Source: Arthrobacter_B sp038069765 (GTDB lineage Bacteria; Actinomycetota; Actinomycetes; Actinomycetales; Micrococcaceae). From it: a stretch of 64,000 bases of DNA. A model generated the notes under the pieces. That model made no database searches and had not been told where the DNA came from. It saw nothing but the letters and a program-made list of their open reading frames with translations. Position numbers and translations under genes: made by a program. Positions 49,370 through 58,392 of the stretch are shown here, in pieces. The stretch is from positions 1 through 64,000 of the forward strand of contig NZ_JBBPFS010000009.1 in the NCBI RefSeq assembly GCF_038069765.1, given 5' to 3'. Position 1 is the first letter of the stretch. Each line of letters begins with the position of its first letter.

Positions 49370-51055
49370 ATGGCGGCTCATCAGCACAGTGCGGACAATA
49401 ACTACGACGTCGACGTCCTGATCGTGGGCGCGGGCCCAACAGGACTGGCCCTTGCGGCCCAATTGAGCAGTTTCGGCACGAGTTTCCGCATTATCGACCG
49501 CCAGCTCAACCGCAACGAGCACTCCCGGGCGCTTGCCCTGCAGCCCCGCACTCTCGAAGCCCTCCGGCCGTTCGGCGTCAGCGCCGGCCTCGCCGCCGCG
49601 GGCCATCCGGCGCGCGGCCTGCATCTGCACCTGCCCGAGCAGACCATTCCCGTGGACCTGTCCGACGCCGGGATCGAAGACTCCGAATACCAGCACCTGC
49701 TCTTCCTCTCCCAGGCCGAGACCGAGCGCGCCCTGGTTTCCTACCTGAGCTCCCGGGGTATCCGCGTGGAACGCGGCGCCGAACTGCAGGATCTGGAACG
49801 GCTGGACCCCGAGGATCCGTTCGCCGGCATGGAAGCCAAGATCCAGCGCCTGGACCGGGGGATCGAGCGCGTCCGTGCCCGCTACGTTGTTGGTGCCGAC
49901 GGCGCCCACAGCACGGTGCGGTCCAAGGTGGGTATGGATTGGCGCGGCAGCGGCTACCCCGGAACCTTCGTCCTGGCCGATCTTGAAGCCGACGGCGCGG
50001 AGCCCGGCGTCGTCCACTCCTACCTCAACGACGACGGCTTCATGATGCTCTTCCCGCTGGGCAGCCCGGCCACCTGGCGCCTGGTCGGCATGAAAGAGCA
50101 CGGTGACAGCTCCGAAGCGACTCTGGCAACGCTTCAGGCGATGGCGGACAAGTTCACCGGAGGCGACCTCACGCTGAAGGATCCGCAGTGGGTCAGCACC
50201 TTCAACCTCTCCCACCAGATTGCCGAGTACTACCAGTCCGGATCGGTTTTCCTCGCCGGCGATGCCGCGCATGTCCACTCCCCCGTGGCGGCGCAGGGCA
50301 TGAACACCGGCATCCAGGATGCACTGAACCTGGGCTGGAAACTATCGCTGGGTGCACGCGGCCTGGCCTCGGACGAACTGGTGGACAGTTACGACGCCGA
50401 ACGGCGCCCGGTGGGGCAGGGCATCCTGCACTTCACCGACCGCGTCTTCCGGCTGGCCTCCAGCCGCAGCGGGCTGCTGAAACTCCCCCGCACCAAACTT
50501 CTGCCTGCCCTCGCGCCCAAGGCTTCCGGGTCAAAAGCCCTGCGCTCCCGTCTCTTCCGGACGGTCTCCCAGCTCGACACCCAGTACCGCGGCAGCGACA
50601 TGGTGGACACGGCCGGTTCCCGGCTGCCGGCATTCCTGACCGCCGGCCCGAAAGCAGGAGACCGCCTGCCCGATGCCGTGGTTTTGGCTCACGGCCGAGA
50701 AGTGCGGCTCCACGAGATCCTGGCGACTCCGGGATTCCACATCCTCCTGTGCGGCCGCGGGTGGCCGGCTGACACGCAGCTTCGGCTTCATGACGCCCTG
50801 GGACGCCTGTCCCCGTGGCTAAGCGTCCAGCGCCTGAATGTAGGCAGCCGGCTGGCAGCAGCCAGCCCCAATGAAATCCAGGACATCAGCGGGTTGGCCT
50901 TCGAACGTCTGGGTTTGAGCGTTCGCCGCCCCGAACTGCTGGTGGTGCGCCCGGACGGGCACATTGGGTTCCGTTCCCCGGGCACCGACATCAGCGGCGC
51001 CGTGGACTACCTCAACCGGATCACGACCCCGTCGCAGGCGTACCAGCCGGCGTAA
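49370..51055 (+). CDS. FAD-dependent aromatic monooxygenase (PheA/TfdB family)
   Basis: A 561-residue flavoprotein hydroxylase. VDVLIVGAGPTGLALAAQL binds FAD, ADGAHSTVRSKVG is the DG motif, and VFLAGDAAHVHSPVAAQGMN the GD motif. The C-terminal 180 residues form the thioredoxin-like dimer domain of the phenol hydroxylase class (HILLCGRGWPA). It oxygenates a phenolic ring using NAD(P)H and oxygen. It is divergent from the ureohydrolase operon; whether it is part of that pathway or acts on another aromatic compound is unknown. Start chosen from the -10 element. Confidence 0.86.
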   Translation: MAAHQHSADNNYDVDVLIVGAGPTGLALAAQLSSFGTSFRIIDRQLNRNEHSRALALQPRTLEALRPFGVSAGLAAAGHPARGLHLHLPEQTIPVDLSDAGIEDSEYQHLLFLSQAETERALVSYLSSRGIRVERGAELQDLERLDPEDPFAGMEAKIQRLDRGIERVRARYVVGADGAHSTVRSKVGMDWRGSGYPGTFVLADLEADGAEPGVVHSYLNDDGFMMLFPLGSPATWRLVGMKEHGDSSEATLATLQAMADKFTGGDLTLKDPQWVSTFNLSHQIAEYYQSGSVFLAGDAAHVHSPVAAQGMNTGIQDALNLGWKLSLGARGLASDELVDSYDAERRPVGQGILHFTDRVFRLASSRSGLLKLPRTKLLPALAPKASGSKALRSRLFRTVSQLDTQYRGSDMVDTAGSRLPAFLTAGPKAGDRLPDAVVLAHGREVRLHEILATPGFHILLCGRGWPADTQLRLHDALGRLSPWLSVQRLNVGSRLAAASPNEIQDISGLAFERLGLSVRRPELLVVRPDGHIGFRSPGTDISGAVDYLNRITTPSQAYQPA

Positions 51056-51128
51056 GCCGGTTGCCGCCTCGCAGGGCTAGATTGTCTTTGGCAGGGGCTG
51101 AGTGCCGCCCGGCATAAGCCGTTAGCAG

Positions 51129-51704
51129 CTAGCTGGCTGCCGGGCTGACCAGCGTCCACAGGACAACCGCTTCAGCATCAGTGGGATTGTGCCATGAGTG
51201 CGGTTCCTGGCCGGGGAAAGTGACGGTGTCGCCTTCGGCCAGCTCCATCGATTCGCCGGCGAAGACCAGGACAAAGCGGCCGCGGGCCACGTGCAGGACC
51301 TCAACGTCGCAGTCCACGGAGTAGAGCTCGGTTTCCCCCGATCCTCCGGGGGCGATCACGGCACGGATGACCTGCACCCGGCGCTCAGTCCGCGGCGTCA
51401 CCAGCCTTTCGGTGATTCCCGTTCCGCCCAGGTTCACCGAGGGCGCATCCATCCACCGGGTCAGTTCGGTGGCCGGCGCCGTGAAGAGATCCCCGATGGA
51501 AATGGACAGCACCTGGCACAGGGTGAGCAGGGAGGCCACCGACGGGGAGGTCAGATCCCTCTCGACCCGGCTCAGGAAACCCTTGGTGAGGCCGGTGGCC
51601 GCAGCCACCTGTTCGATCGTCATCCGGCGTGCCTGCCGCGCGAGACGGATCCTCGGACCGATGGCCATCGGCGCGTTGGAGGGCTCTACGGGCAGGGCCT
51701 TCAT
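51129..51704 (-). CDS. XRE-cupin transcriptional regulator
   Basis: A 191-residue regulator. RIRLARQARRMTIEQVAAAT and GLTKGFLSRVERDLTSPS form a Cro/C1-type helix-turn-helix; the C-terminal half is a cupin (YSVDCDVEVLHVARGRFVLV, PGQEPHSWHNPT) that senses a small molecule. The same layout is found in PuuR, repressor of putrescine use in E. coli, which makes control of the neighbouring ureohydrolase/TPP operon plausible. It is coupled to the AI-2E-family gene upstream by a 4-base ATGA overlap. Confidence 0.85.
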   Translation of the reverse strand: MKALPVEPSNAPMAIGPRIRLARQARRMTIEQVAAATGLTKGFLSRVERDLTSPSVASLLTLCQVLSISIGDLFTAPATELTRWMDAPSVNLGGTGITERLVTPRTERRVQVIRAVIAPGGSGETELYSVDCDVEVLHVARGRFVLVFAGESMELAEGDTVTFPGQEPHSWHNPTDAEAVVLWTLVSPAAS

Positions 51705-52882
51705 GACGAGGCTTTGCCGGCGGGGCCGGAAGCTGCATCCGTGGTCGCGGATTCGGAATCTTCGGGCTCCGGGATCTCGGCCACTTCGTCCGGGTCGCCG
51801 TCGTCCTCCCCGGTCCAGACCTTGATAACCGCCCAGGACACCGCGGCGATCGGCACCGACAAGATGGCTCCAATGATGCCGGCCAGGATGGTTCCGGCGG
51901 TCAGGGCCAGCAGGATCACCAGGGCGTGGATGCTCAGGGTGCGGCCCATGACCACCGGCTGCAGGAAGTTTCCTTCCAGCTGGTTCACAGCGATGATCAC
52001 GATCACGACGATGAGGGCGACGATCGGACCGTTGGCGACCAGCGCGATCAGGGCCGCGAGAATCCCGGCTGCCGTGGCGCCCACCAGCGGGATGAACGAG
52101 CCGACAAAGACGATCACGGACAGCGGCAGCGCCAGCGGCACCTGCAGAATGAACAGTGCAGCGCCGATGCAGATTGAATCCACCGCTGCCACAATTGCTG
52201 TTCCGCGCACGTACCCGCCGAGCACCTCCATGGCGCGGGCGCCGGACAGCCGGGCCTTCTCCAGCTTCTCCCCGTGGAACCAGCGCAGGAAGAACGCCCA
52301 GATCTTGTCGCCGTCCTTGAGGAAGTAGAAGAGCACCACGGCCATCAGCACGAAGCCGGTGACGAAGTTTGTTGCCGCTCCGATTCCGGCCAGCGCACCG
52401 CTGCCCGCTGTCGAGCTGGTGGCGAAGTCGATGGCGGCATCCCGGGCGTTCTCAATGGTGCTGCTGTCGAGCGGAATGGGGCTGTCCTGGAGTAGCCGGT
52501 ACAGCTCGTTGAAGCCCTCCACCGCCTGGTCCACCAGGGAGCTCCACTCGCTCCGGATGGCAAAAACGATTCCGGTGATGAGGCCGCCGAAGGCCGCCAG
52601 CAGAAGCAGGAAGGAGACACCGGTGGCCAGCGCGCTGGGCCACCCCTTGCGGCGGAGCCAATTCACGAACGGGGAAATGGCCGCCGCCAGGATCAGCGCC
52701 AGCAGCACCGGAATGACCACCAGGGTGATCTGCCGCAGGCCGTAGATGGTGACGCCGGCCAGGAGCAGGACCAGGAGGATCTGTGCTGACCGCTGGCCCG
52801 CGTGCCCCAGGGCTCCGCTCCAATACCGCTGAGGGGACTCCGCGGCCTGCCTGCGCTGATCGGGGGACGGTGTTCTGGGCAT
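51701..52882 (-). CDS. AI-2E family transporter/permease
   Basis: A 393-residue integral membrane protein of the AI-2E exporter (TqsA/PerM) superfamily with about eight membrane segments and the typical long extracellular or amphipathic region in the middle. Features are LVVIPVLLALILAAAISPFV near the front, GSFIPLVGATAAGILAALIAL and NQLEGNFLQPVVMGRTLSIH (the family QLEGN motif) near the end. Substrate is unknown; several members are Na+/H+ or small-molecule exporters rather than AI-2 exporters. The C-terminus is acidic. It precedes the XRE-cupin gene with overlap. Confidence 0.88.
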   Translation of the reverse strand: MPRTPSPDQRRQAAESPQRYWSGALGHAGQRSAQILLVLLLAGVTIYGLRQITLVVIPVLLALILAAAISPFVNWLRRKGWPSALATGVSFLLLLAAFGGLITGIVFAIRSEWSSLVDQAVEGFNELYRLLQDSPIPLDSSTIENARDAAIDFATSSTAGSGALAGIGAATNFVTGFVLMAVVLFYFLKDGDKIWAFFLRWFHGEKLEKARLSGARAMEVLGGYVRGTAIVAAVDSICIGAALFILQVPLALPLSVIVFVGSFIPLVGATAAGILAALIALVANGPIVALIVVIVIIAVNQLEGNFLQPVVMGRTLSIHALVILLALTAGTILAGIIGAILSVPIAAVSWAVIKVWTGEDDGDPDEVAEIPEPEDSESATTDAASGPAGKASS

Positions 52883-52945
52883 GGCCTGGTCTTCCTGTTG
52901 GCGGAACCGGTCTGGAATTGCTGGCGGAACGTACTAATCTGCGGG

Positions 52946-54805
52946 TTAGGGCTTGTTCTCGGATACGGGCGCACCGTCGTCGCGATTTTGGGCGTCGGCG
53001 TCGGGCGCAATGAGCTGGTCACGGACGTGCCGGCGCATCACCTTTCCGATCAGGGAACGCGGCAGGTCCGGAATCTGCACGATCCTGCGCGGCACCTTAT
53101 AGGCTGCCAGTTCGTTGCGGACGTACGTTCGGACGGCTTCCGCGTCGAAGTGTGCATCCTGTTTCAGCACCACCGCGGCCACGACGTCTTCCCCGCCGCC
53201 CGCCTTGCCGATGCCGACGACGGCGGCGTCGGCAATGCTCTCGTGGCGCTTGAGCGCTTCCTCCACTTCCGAGGGAGAAACGTTGAACCCGCCGGTGATA
53301 ATCAGCTCCTTGATCCGGTCCTGGATCGTGACGAAGTGATCCTCGTCCACAGAGACGATGTCGCCGGTACGGAACCATCCGCCGTCGAGCAGTGCCGCCT
53401 GCGTTTCCGCGGGCTTGTTCCAATAGCCCTGGAAAACCTGCGGGCCGCGGATCAGCAGCTCGCCCTGCTCCCCGTGGGGACGGTCCGTCTGCGGATTCTC
53501 CGGATCCACCACGCGGATATCAGTCAGCGGGAACGGAACCCCGACGGTTCCGGGCTTGCGGGTGGGTCCCATGGGATTGCCGATGGCCACCGGTGAGGTT
53601 TCCGTCAGCCCGTAGCCCTCAATCAGGTAGCCGCCGGTGGCGTCCTCCCAGGCGGAGACGGTGGCAACCGGGAGGTTCATTGCCCCGGAGATGGCAAAGC
53701 GCACTCCCTTCAGGGAGACACCCTGTTCATTGGCCACGCTGACAATGCGGTCATAAATCGGCGGAACGGCCGGCAGGAACGTCGGCGGGGTCTTCTTGAC
53801 GGCCTTGACCACGAGGTCCGGGTCAAACTTGGGGAACAGCACCAGCCGTGCTCCGAGGCTCATCGCGAAGGTCAGGCAGAGCGTGAGCCCGTAAGCGTGG
53901 AACATCGGCAGCACCGCATAGAAGGTTTCCTTGCCCGGCCGAAGTCCGGGAACCCACGCCCGGCCCTGCGCGGCGTTGGCCATCAGGTTCGCGTGGGTGA
54001 GCATGGCCCCCTTGGGCACGCCCGTGGTTCCGCTGGTGTACTGGATGACGGCCAGGTCGGAAGCGGCGGGCCGGGGGTGCCTGCGCCGCAGCGGCCGGTG
54101 GTCCAGCAGCTTCTTCCAGGGAAGCACCAGCCGTGCTCCGCTGCGGGGAGTCTTGGATACGGTGAGGGCGCTGCGTGCTTTCCGGGCGGCCGGCACCGGA
54201 AGCTTCAGGGCCAGCCGGTTACCCAGCGGCATGCTGTCGACCAAGTTGACGGAGATGATGCTGCGCAGCGGAATATCGGCCGGCATTGCCTGCACCCGGT
54301 CCACTGCTTTATCCCACACCACGGCTACGGTGGCGCCGTGATCCTCAAACTGGTGGCGCAGCTCCCGGTCCGTGTACAGCGGATTGTGTTCCACCACAAT
54401 GGCGCCCAGACGCAGCGCCGCGTAGAACGCCACAATGTGCTGCGGGCAGTTTGGCAGGACCAGGGCAACCCGGTCGCCTTTTTTCACGCCGAGCTTCCTC
54501 AGCCCGGTGGCGGCGCGGCGGATCTGCTCGCCGAGGTTCTGGTAACTGGTGACGGATCCGAAGAACTGCAGTGCCGGCTTTGATCCGAATTTCCGGATTG
54601 ACTCTTCCACCATGTCCACCAGGGACCCTTCGGGAAGGTGCAGATCGGCAGGAACACCCTCGCCGTAGTGACGGGTCCAGGGACGTGTCTGCTCGGTCAG
54701 GTCTGAGGAGGCTTGAGTACTCACGTCCTCGACTTTAGCCGTTGGCCGGGGCGGCTTCCGCCGCGCACTGCCGGTTCCGGTGCCAAAGCTGCCTTCTGGC
54801 TGCAT
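52946..54805 (-). CDS. long-chain fatty acid-CoA ligase
   Basis: A roughly 619-residue AMP-binding enzyme of the acyl-CoA synthetase family, activating a fatty acid with ATP and CoA. YTSGTTGVPKGAM is the P-loop-like A3 motif; GYGLTETSPV is A5, GWFRTGDI is A7 and DRIKELIITGGFN is A8; the A10 Lys lies near the C-terminus (SLIGKVMRRH). ATG 54805 with GAGGAAGG five bases upstream is chosen; GTG 54826 with its own GGAG and GTG 54724 are alternatives. It could feed acyl-CoA to the type III polyketide synthase 12 kb away, an unproved link. Confidence 0.88.
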   Translation of the reverse strand: MQPEGSFGTGTGSARRKPPRPTAKVEDVSTQASSDLTEQTRPWTRHYGEGVPADLHLPEGSLVDMVEESIRKFGSKPALQFFGSVTSYQNLGEQIRRAATGLRKLGVKKGDRVALVLPNCPQHIVAFYAALRLGAIVVEHNPLYTDRELRHQFEDHGATVAVVWDKAVDRVQAMPADIPLRSIISVNLVDSMPLGNRLALKLPVPAARKARSALTVSKTPRSGARLVLPWKKLLDHRPLRRRHPRPAASDLAVIQYTSGTTGVPKGAMLTHANLMANAAQGRAWVPGLRPGKETFYAVLPMFHAYGLTLCLTFAMSLGARLVLFPKFDPDLVVKAVKKTPPTFLPAVPPIYDRIVSVANEQGVSLKGVRFAISGAMNLPVATVSAWEDATGGYLIEGYGLTETSPVAIGNPMGPTRKPGTVGVPFPLTDIRVVDPENPQTDRPHGEQGELLIRGPQVFQGYWNKPAETQAALLDGGWFRTGDIVSVDEDHFVTIQDRIKELIITGGFNVSPSEVEEALKRHESIADAAVVGIGKAGGGEDVVAAVVLKQDAHFDAEAVRTYVRNELAAYKVPRRIVQIPDLPRSLIGKVMRRHVRDQLIAPDADAQNRDDGAPVSENKP

Positions 54806-55081
54806 GTTGCCTTCCTCGGGTTTCACCTTGATCTCCGCTACACTGTTAGCTCGAAGGGGAGTAGCTCCGGCCCTCCCGCAGAATCAATCTTAGTGAACGC
54901 CAGCGGCGCGCACGGTTTCCTGCGGTGACGGCCGAGGTCTGTCGACATACTGGCCGCCACCGTGCGGCCCGGCATCCCACCCAGTGTGCACTGCGCACGG
55001 GCGAGCGAGACCTTCGGTCAGTTTCGCCATCAGCTGACCGGAGCACCTCTCAAACCGCTCCGGTCTTCCACCAGGAGCATT

Positions 55082-56203
55082 GTGAACACCCACCCCGCAG
55101 ACGGCCCTTCCGAACGTCCGCAGCCGCCGTCCCCGTCCGATCTGAAGCGCTGGCGGCAGTATCTGGCCGATGAACGGGCCGAAGCCGACACCTACCGTTA
55201 CTTGGCCGAACGCCGCGAGGGCGAAGAACGCGCCATCCTGCTCGCCCTGGCCGAGGCTGAAGGACGCCATGAAGCCCACTGGCGAGAGCTTCTGGGCGAC
55301 GACGCGAACCGGCGCACCAAGGCTTCCCTCCGGAACCGGCTGCTCGGTTTCCTGGCGCGCCGTTTCGGGTCCGTGTTCGTCCTGGCCCTGGCGCAGCGCG
55401 CCGAGGGCCGCTCCCCCTATGCCAGCGACCCGAACGCCACCAATGCGATGGCTGCCGACGAGCAGATCCATGAGGAAGTGGTGCGCGGACTGGCGACCAG
55501 GGGCAGGACCCGGCTCTCCGGAAACTTCAGGGCAGCCGTTTTCGGTGCGAATGACGGCCTCGTTTCCAACCTTGCGCTGATCATGGGCATCGGTGCCACC
55601 GGGGTGTCCAGCGGATTCATCCTTTTCAGCGGCCTGGCCGGGCTGCTGGCGGGCGCACTGTCCATGGGGGCCGGCGAATACGTTTCGGTCCGTTCGCAGC
55701 GGGAGCTGCTCGAGGCCTCCCGCCCCACGCAGATCACCCTGGCCGCGGCAAAGTCCCTGGACATTGACGCCAACGAGCTGGTGCTGGTCTACCGGGCCCG
55801 CGGCATGTCCCCGGAGGCCGCGGAGCACCGGGCAGCCGAACGCATGGGGCTGTACAGCTGCGACTGCGATCCGAGTTTCTCGCTCAACCCGGAAGCAACA
55901 GTTGACGGAGGCGACGAGCACGAAACCGTGGGCACCGGGCTCGGCGCCGCTGTATCCAGCTTCTGCTTTTTCGCTTCCGGCGCCATCATCCCGGTTCTGC
56001 CCTACATCTTCGGGTTCACCGGGCTGGCGGCCGTCGTCATTTCCTGCGTACTGGTCAGCCTGGCGCTGCTGATGACCGGCGCCGTCGTCGGCCTGCTCTC
56101 CGGCGCCTCGCCGCTGAAGCGCGGTTTGCGGCAGTTGGCCATTGGCCTTGGCGCAGCAGCCGCCACGTATGCCCTGGGCATGCTGTTCGGCACCGGCGTC
56201 TAA
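55082..56203 (+). CDS. ferritin-like + VIT domain iron transporter (MbfA-like)
   Basis: A 373-residue protein in two parts. Residues about 18-150 are a rubrerythrin-like ferritin domain with repeated Glu/His (DERAEADTYRYLAERREGEE, EAEGRHEAHWRELL), able to bind and oxidise iron. Residues 160-373 form a VIT1/CCC1-type transporter (FGANDGLVSNLALIMG, ALSMGAGEYVSVRSQRE). MbfA of rhizobia has the same arrangement and exports excess iron. The GTG start has AGGAG six bases upstream. The gene stands alone and has no visible iron-box. Confidence 0.87.
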   Translation: MNTHPADGPSERPQPPSPSDLKRWRQYLADERAEADTYRYLAERREGEERAILLALAEAEGRHEAHWRELLGDDANRRTKASLRNRLLGFLARRFGSVFVLALAQRAEGRSPYASDPNATNAMAADEQIHEEVVRGLATRGRTRLSGNFRAAVFGANDGLVSNLALIMGIGATGVSSGFILFSGLAGLLAGALSMGAGEYVSVRSQRELLEASRPTQITLAAAKSLDIDANELVLVYRARGMSPEAAEHRAAERMGLYSCDCDPSFSLNPEATVDGGDEHETVGTGLGAAVSSFCFFASGAIIPVLPYIFGFTGLAAVVISCVLVSLALLMTGAVVGLLSGASPLKRGLRQLAIGLGAAAATYALGMLFGTGV

Positions 56204-56298
56204 ATCTTGCACCGGCGGGCCTGCACCGGCGGGCTTGCACTTTTGTCCGTCCCGGAGAACGATGCGGAAGAACCGCGACTACTTCCGTAAGGACTTCC

Positions 56299-57126
56299 AT
56301 GAGCATCCTGTCTCCTCTCCTGCCGCTGCGCAGCGGCGCCCTCATCCCGCAGATCGGGTTGGGAACCTGGCCGCTGAACGACGACGAGGCGGCCCGCGCC
56401 GTCGACACCGCCGTCGGACTCGGTTACCGCCATTTCGATACCGCGGAGAACTACCGCAATGAAAAAGGAGTCGGTGAAGGGCTGCGGCGCAGCGGCTTGG
56501 ACCGCAGCGAAGCCTTCATCACCACCAAGTTCAACAAGGAATGGCACAGTTTTGACGGCGTCCGCCGTGCTGCGGATGCAGCCTTGCAGCGGCTTGGCAC
56601 CGACTACGTCGACCTGCTGTTGATCCACTGGCCCAACCCCGGACTGAACCGCTATGTAGAGGCTTTCCGCGGCATGCGCGCCCTTCAGGACGACGGCTTG
56701 GTTCGGGCCGTCGGGGTATCCAATTTCAAGCCGGCGCACCTGCAGCAGCTGGCCGACGCCGGCCTGGTTCCCGAAGTTAACCAGGTTCAGCTTGATCCCT
56801 ACCACCCGCGCCGCGAGGTCCGGGAAAGCCATTCCCGCCTGGGCATCGTGACAGAGGCATGGAGCCCGCTGGGCAAGGGCAGCGGGCTCCTGAGCGATTC
56901 CCGCATCACGGCCATGGCCGGGAAGTACGGCAAGACTCCGGCCCAGATTGTGCTCCGCTGGGACCTCCAATCCGGCCTTGTCACCATCCCCAAGTCCGCC
57001 AACCCCGAACGGATGGCTGAGAACCTGGACGTGGTCGACTTCGAACTCGACGCGGAGGATATGCAGTCTCTTGACGGCATGAAGACCGAGGAAGACATCG
57101 CGGATTCGGACGTATTCGGCCATTAA
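56299..57126 (+). CDS. aldo/keto reductase
   Basis: A 275-residue NADPH-dependent aldo-keto reductase of the AKR5 (2,5-diketo-gluconate reductase) kind, acting on aldehydes or small ketones in the cytoplasm. Catalytic Asp and Tyr are in HFDTAENYRNE, Lys in ITTKFNK and His in LLIHWPNP; SNFKPAHLQQL and IPKSANPERMAEN bind NADPH. AAGGA lies seven bases before the ATG. Just upstream (56208-56235) the motif GCACCGGCGGGC occurs twice. Physiological substrate unknown. Confidence 0.9.
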   Translation: MSILSPLLPLRSGALIPQIGLGTWPLNDDEAARAVDTAVGLGYRHFDTAENYRNEKGVGEGLRRSGLDRSEAFITTKFNKEWHSFDGVRRAADAALQRLGTDYVDLLLIHWPNPGLNRYVEAFRGMRALQDDGLVRAVGVSNFKPAHLQQLADAGLVPEVNQVQLDPYHPRREVRESHSRLGIVTEAWSPLGKGSGLLSDSRITAMAGKYGKTPAQIVLRWDLQSGLVTIPKSANPERMAENLDVVDFELDAEDMQSLDGMKTEEDIADSDVFGH

Positions 57127-57333
57127 CGGCCTCCGCCCCGGCCACGCCTGTCGGACTTGTCCACAGGTACGACACCTGGGTATCTCCGCTTCCCCGACTC
57201 GGTTAGATTGATCGGACCGGCCGGGGTCCGGACCGCGGGCCCTCCCCGGCTCGCCTGACCAATTGGCGGGAGCGCAGTCTGAACCCGTCATCCGTTGTGG
57301 CGTGCGTCCGTGTGGCAAGGGAAGGGATAAACC

Positions 57334-58392
57334 ATGGTTGCCTACGACATCGACACCTCTGCGGCAATGGACGCGGTCCGGAAAACGGAAGCGGACCTTA
57401 TGGTTCTGGCCTCCGTTCCCACCGAGCTCCAACGCAGCGTGGATACCGTTGTGGCTGCACTGGGTGCCACCCGGGTGGCCCGCGCGTTTACCGCCTTGGG
57501 CGCGGGCGACCTTCTTCCGGATCTGCGGTCGATTCTGAGCCGAGCCGAGGAGGCAGTGCAGGGTGCCACGCAGGCAGTCGGCGAGTATCTGCGCGCAGAC
57601 GACGAGATGCGGGCACGGGCGGAAGCCGCGGCAGCCGCCGTCCCGGATGCCTCGGGACGCAGCGCGGAATCTGCGCTCCCGCCCGCTGCTCTTCCCCTCC
57701 TTCCGCCGGCACGGCCGGCTCCCCTTCCGAAACCCGGAGGCCCGGGTGCAGGCCCGGCACGCGCCCTGCCGGCTCCGCTGCCGCGCCCGCTGCCGCGCCC
57801 GCTGCCACTGCCGCAGAAGCCGGAGCCGGACCCCGAACCCGGAACGCTCGTACCGCTGCCGGGCCCGCCGCCCTGGCGCCCGGAATGGCTCTTCCGACCC
57901 GCACTCCCGGGACGCCCGTCCTTCATCGTTGCGCGTGATTTGATGCTGCGGCTGTACTACCCCTGTCCGGGCGGCTGGTTTCCGCATCCCGACTGCTTCC
58001 GGCCCCGCTGGCCGGGCCCTGCCTATCCGCCCGGCGCCTGGATTCCCCGGTGGCCGGTATTTCCGCCTCGTTGGCCGGTTGATCCCCCAGGGTGGGCGGG
58101 CCCCGCCTATCCGCCCGGCTGGCCGGGCCCCGCCTACCCGCCCGGCCCCGCCTACCCGCCCGGCGGCTGGAATCCCCGCTGGCCGGAGCCCGGCCTTCCA
58201 CCACAAGGCAGATCTCCCTGGTGGCCCGCCCGGCCCCTCCCGGCCGTGCTCCCGAATCCGCTGCTTATTAAGCCCTCGCTGCCGGACCTTGTCTGGCCGC
58301 TGGACACCAAGCAGCTGCCCGTACCCGTGGCCGTCGACGAAGCCCCGGGCGCCTCCGGGGACAACTCCAGCGGAAAGTGGGGCCTGACATGA
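57334..58392 (+). CDS. WXG100/DUF6507-like protein with Pro/Trp-rich repeat tail
   Basis: A 352-residue protein. Residues 1-105 are helical and Ala/Leu-rich (YDIDTSAAMDAVRKTEADL) like DUF6507 and WXG100-type substrates of type VII secretion; no signal peptide or membrane segment is seen. Residues 115-200 are almost all Pro, Ala, Leu and Arg. Residues 215-290 hold repeated aromatic units such as GPAYPPG and PRWP, rich in Trp, Tyr and Pro, a composition I have not met in a known domain. AAGGGA precedes the ATG. The stop overlaps the next start (ATGA). Confidence 0.6.
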   Translation: MVAYDIDTSAAMDAVRKTEADLMVLASVPTELQRSVDTVVAALGATRVARAFTALGAGDLLPDLRSILSRAEEAVQGATQAVGEYLRADDEMRARAEAAAAAVPDASGRSAESALPPAALPLLPPARPAPLPKPGGPGAGPARALPAPLPRPLPRPLPLPQKPEPDPEPGTLVPLPGPPPWRPEWLFRPALPGRPSFIVARDLMLRLYYPCPGGWFPHPDCFRPRWPGPAYPPGAWIPRWPVFPPRWPVDPPGWAGPAYPPGWPGPAYPPGPAYPPGGWNPRWPEPGLPPQGRSPWWPARPLPAVLPNPLLIKPSLPDLVWPLDTKQLPVPVAVDEAPGASGDNSSGKWGLT

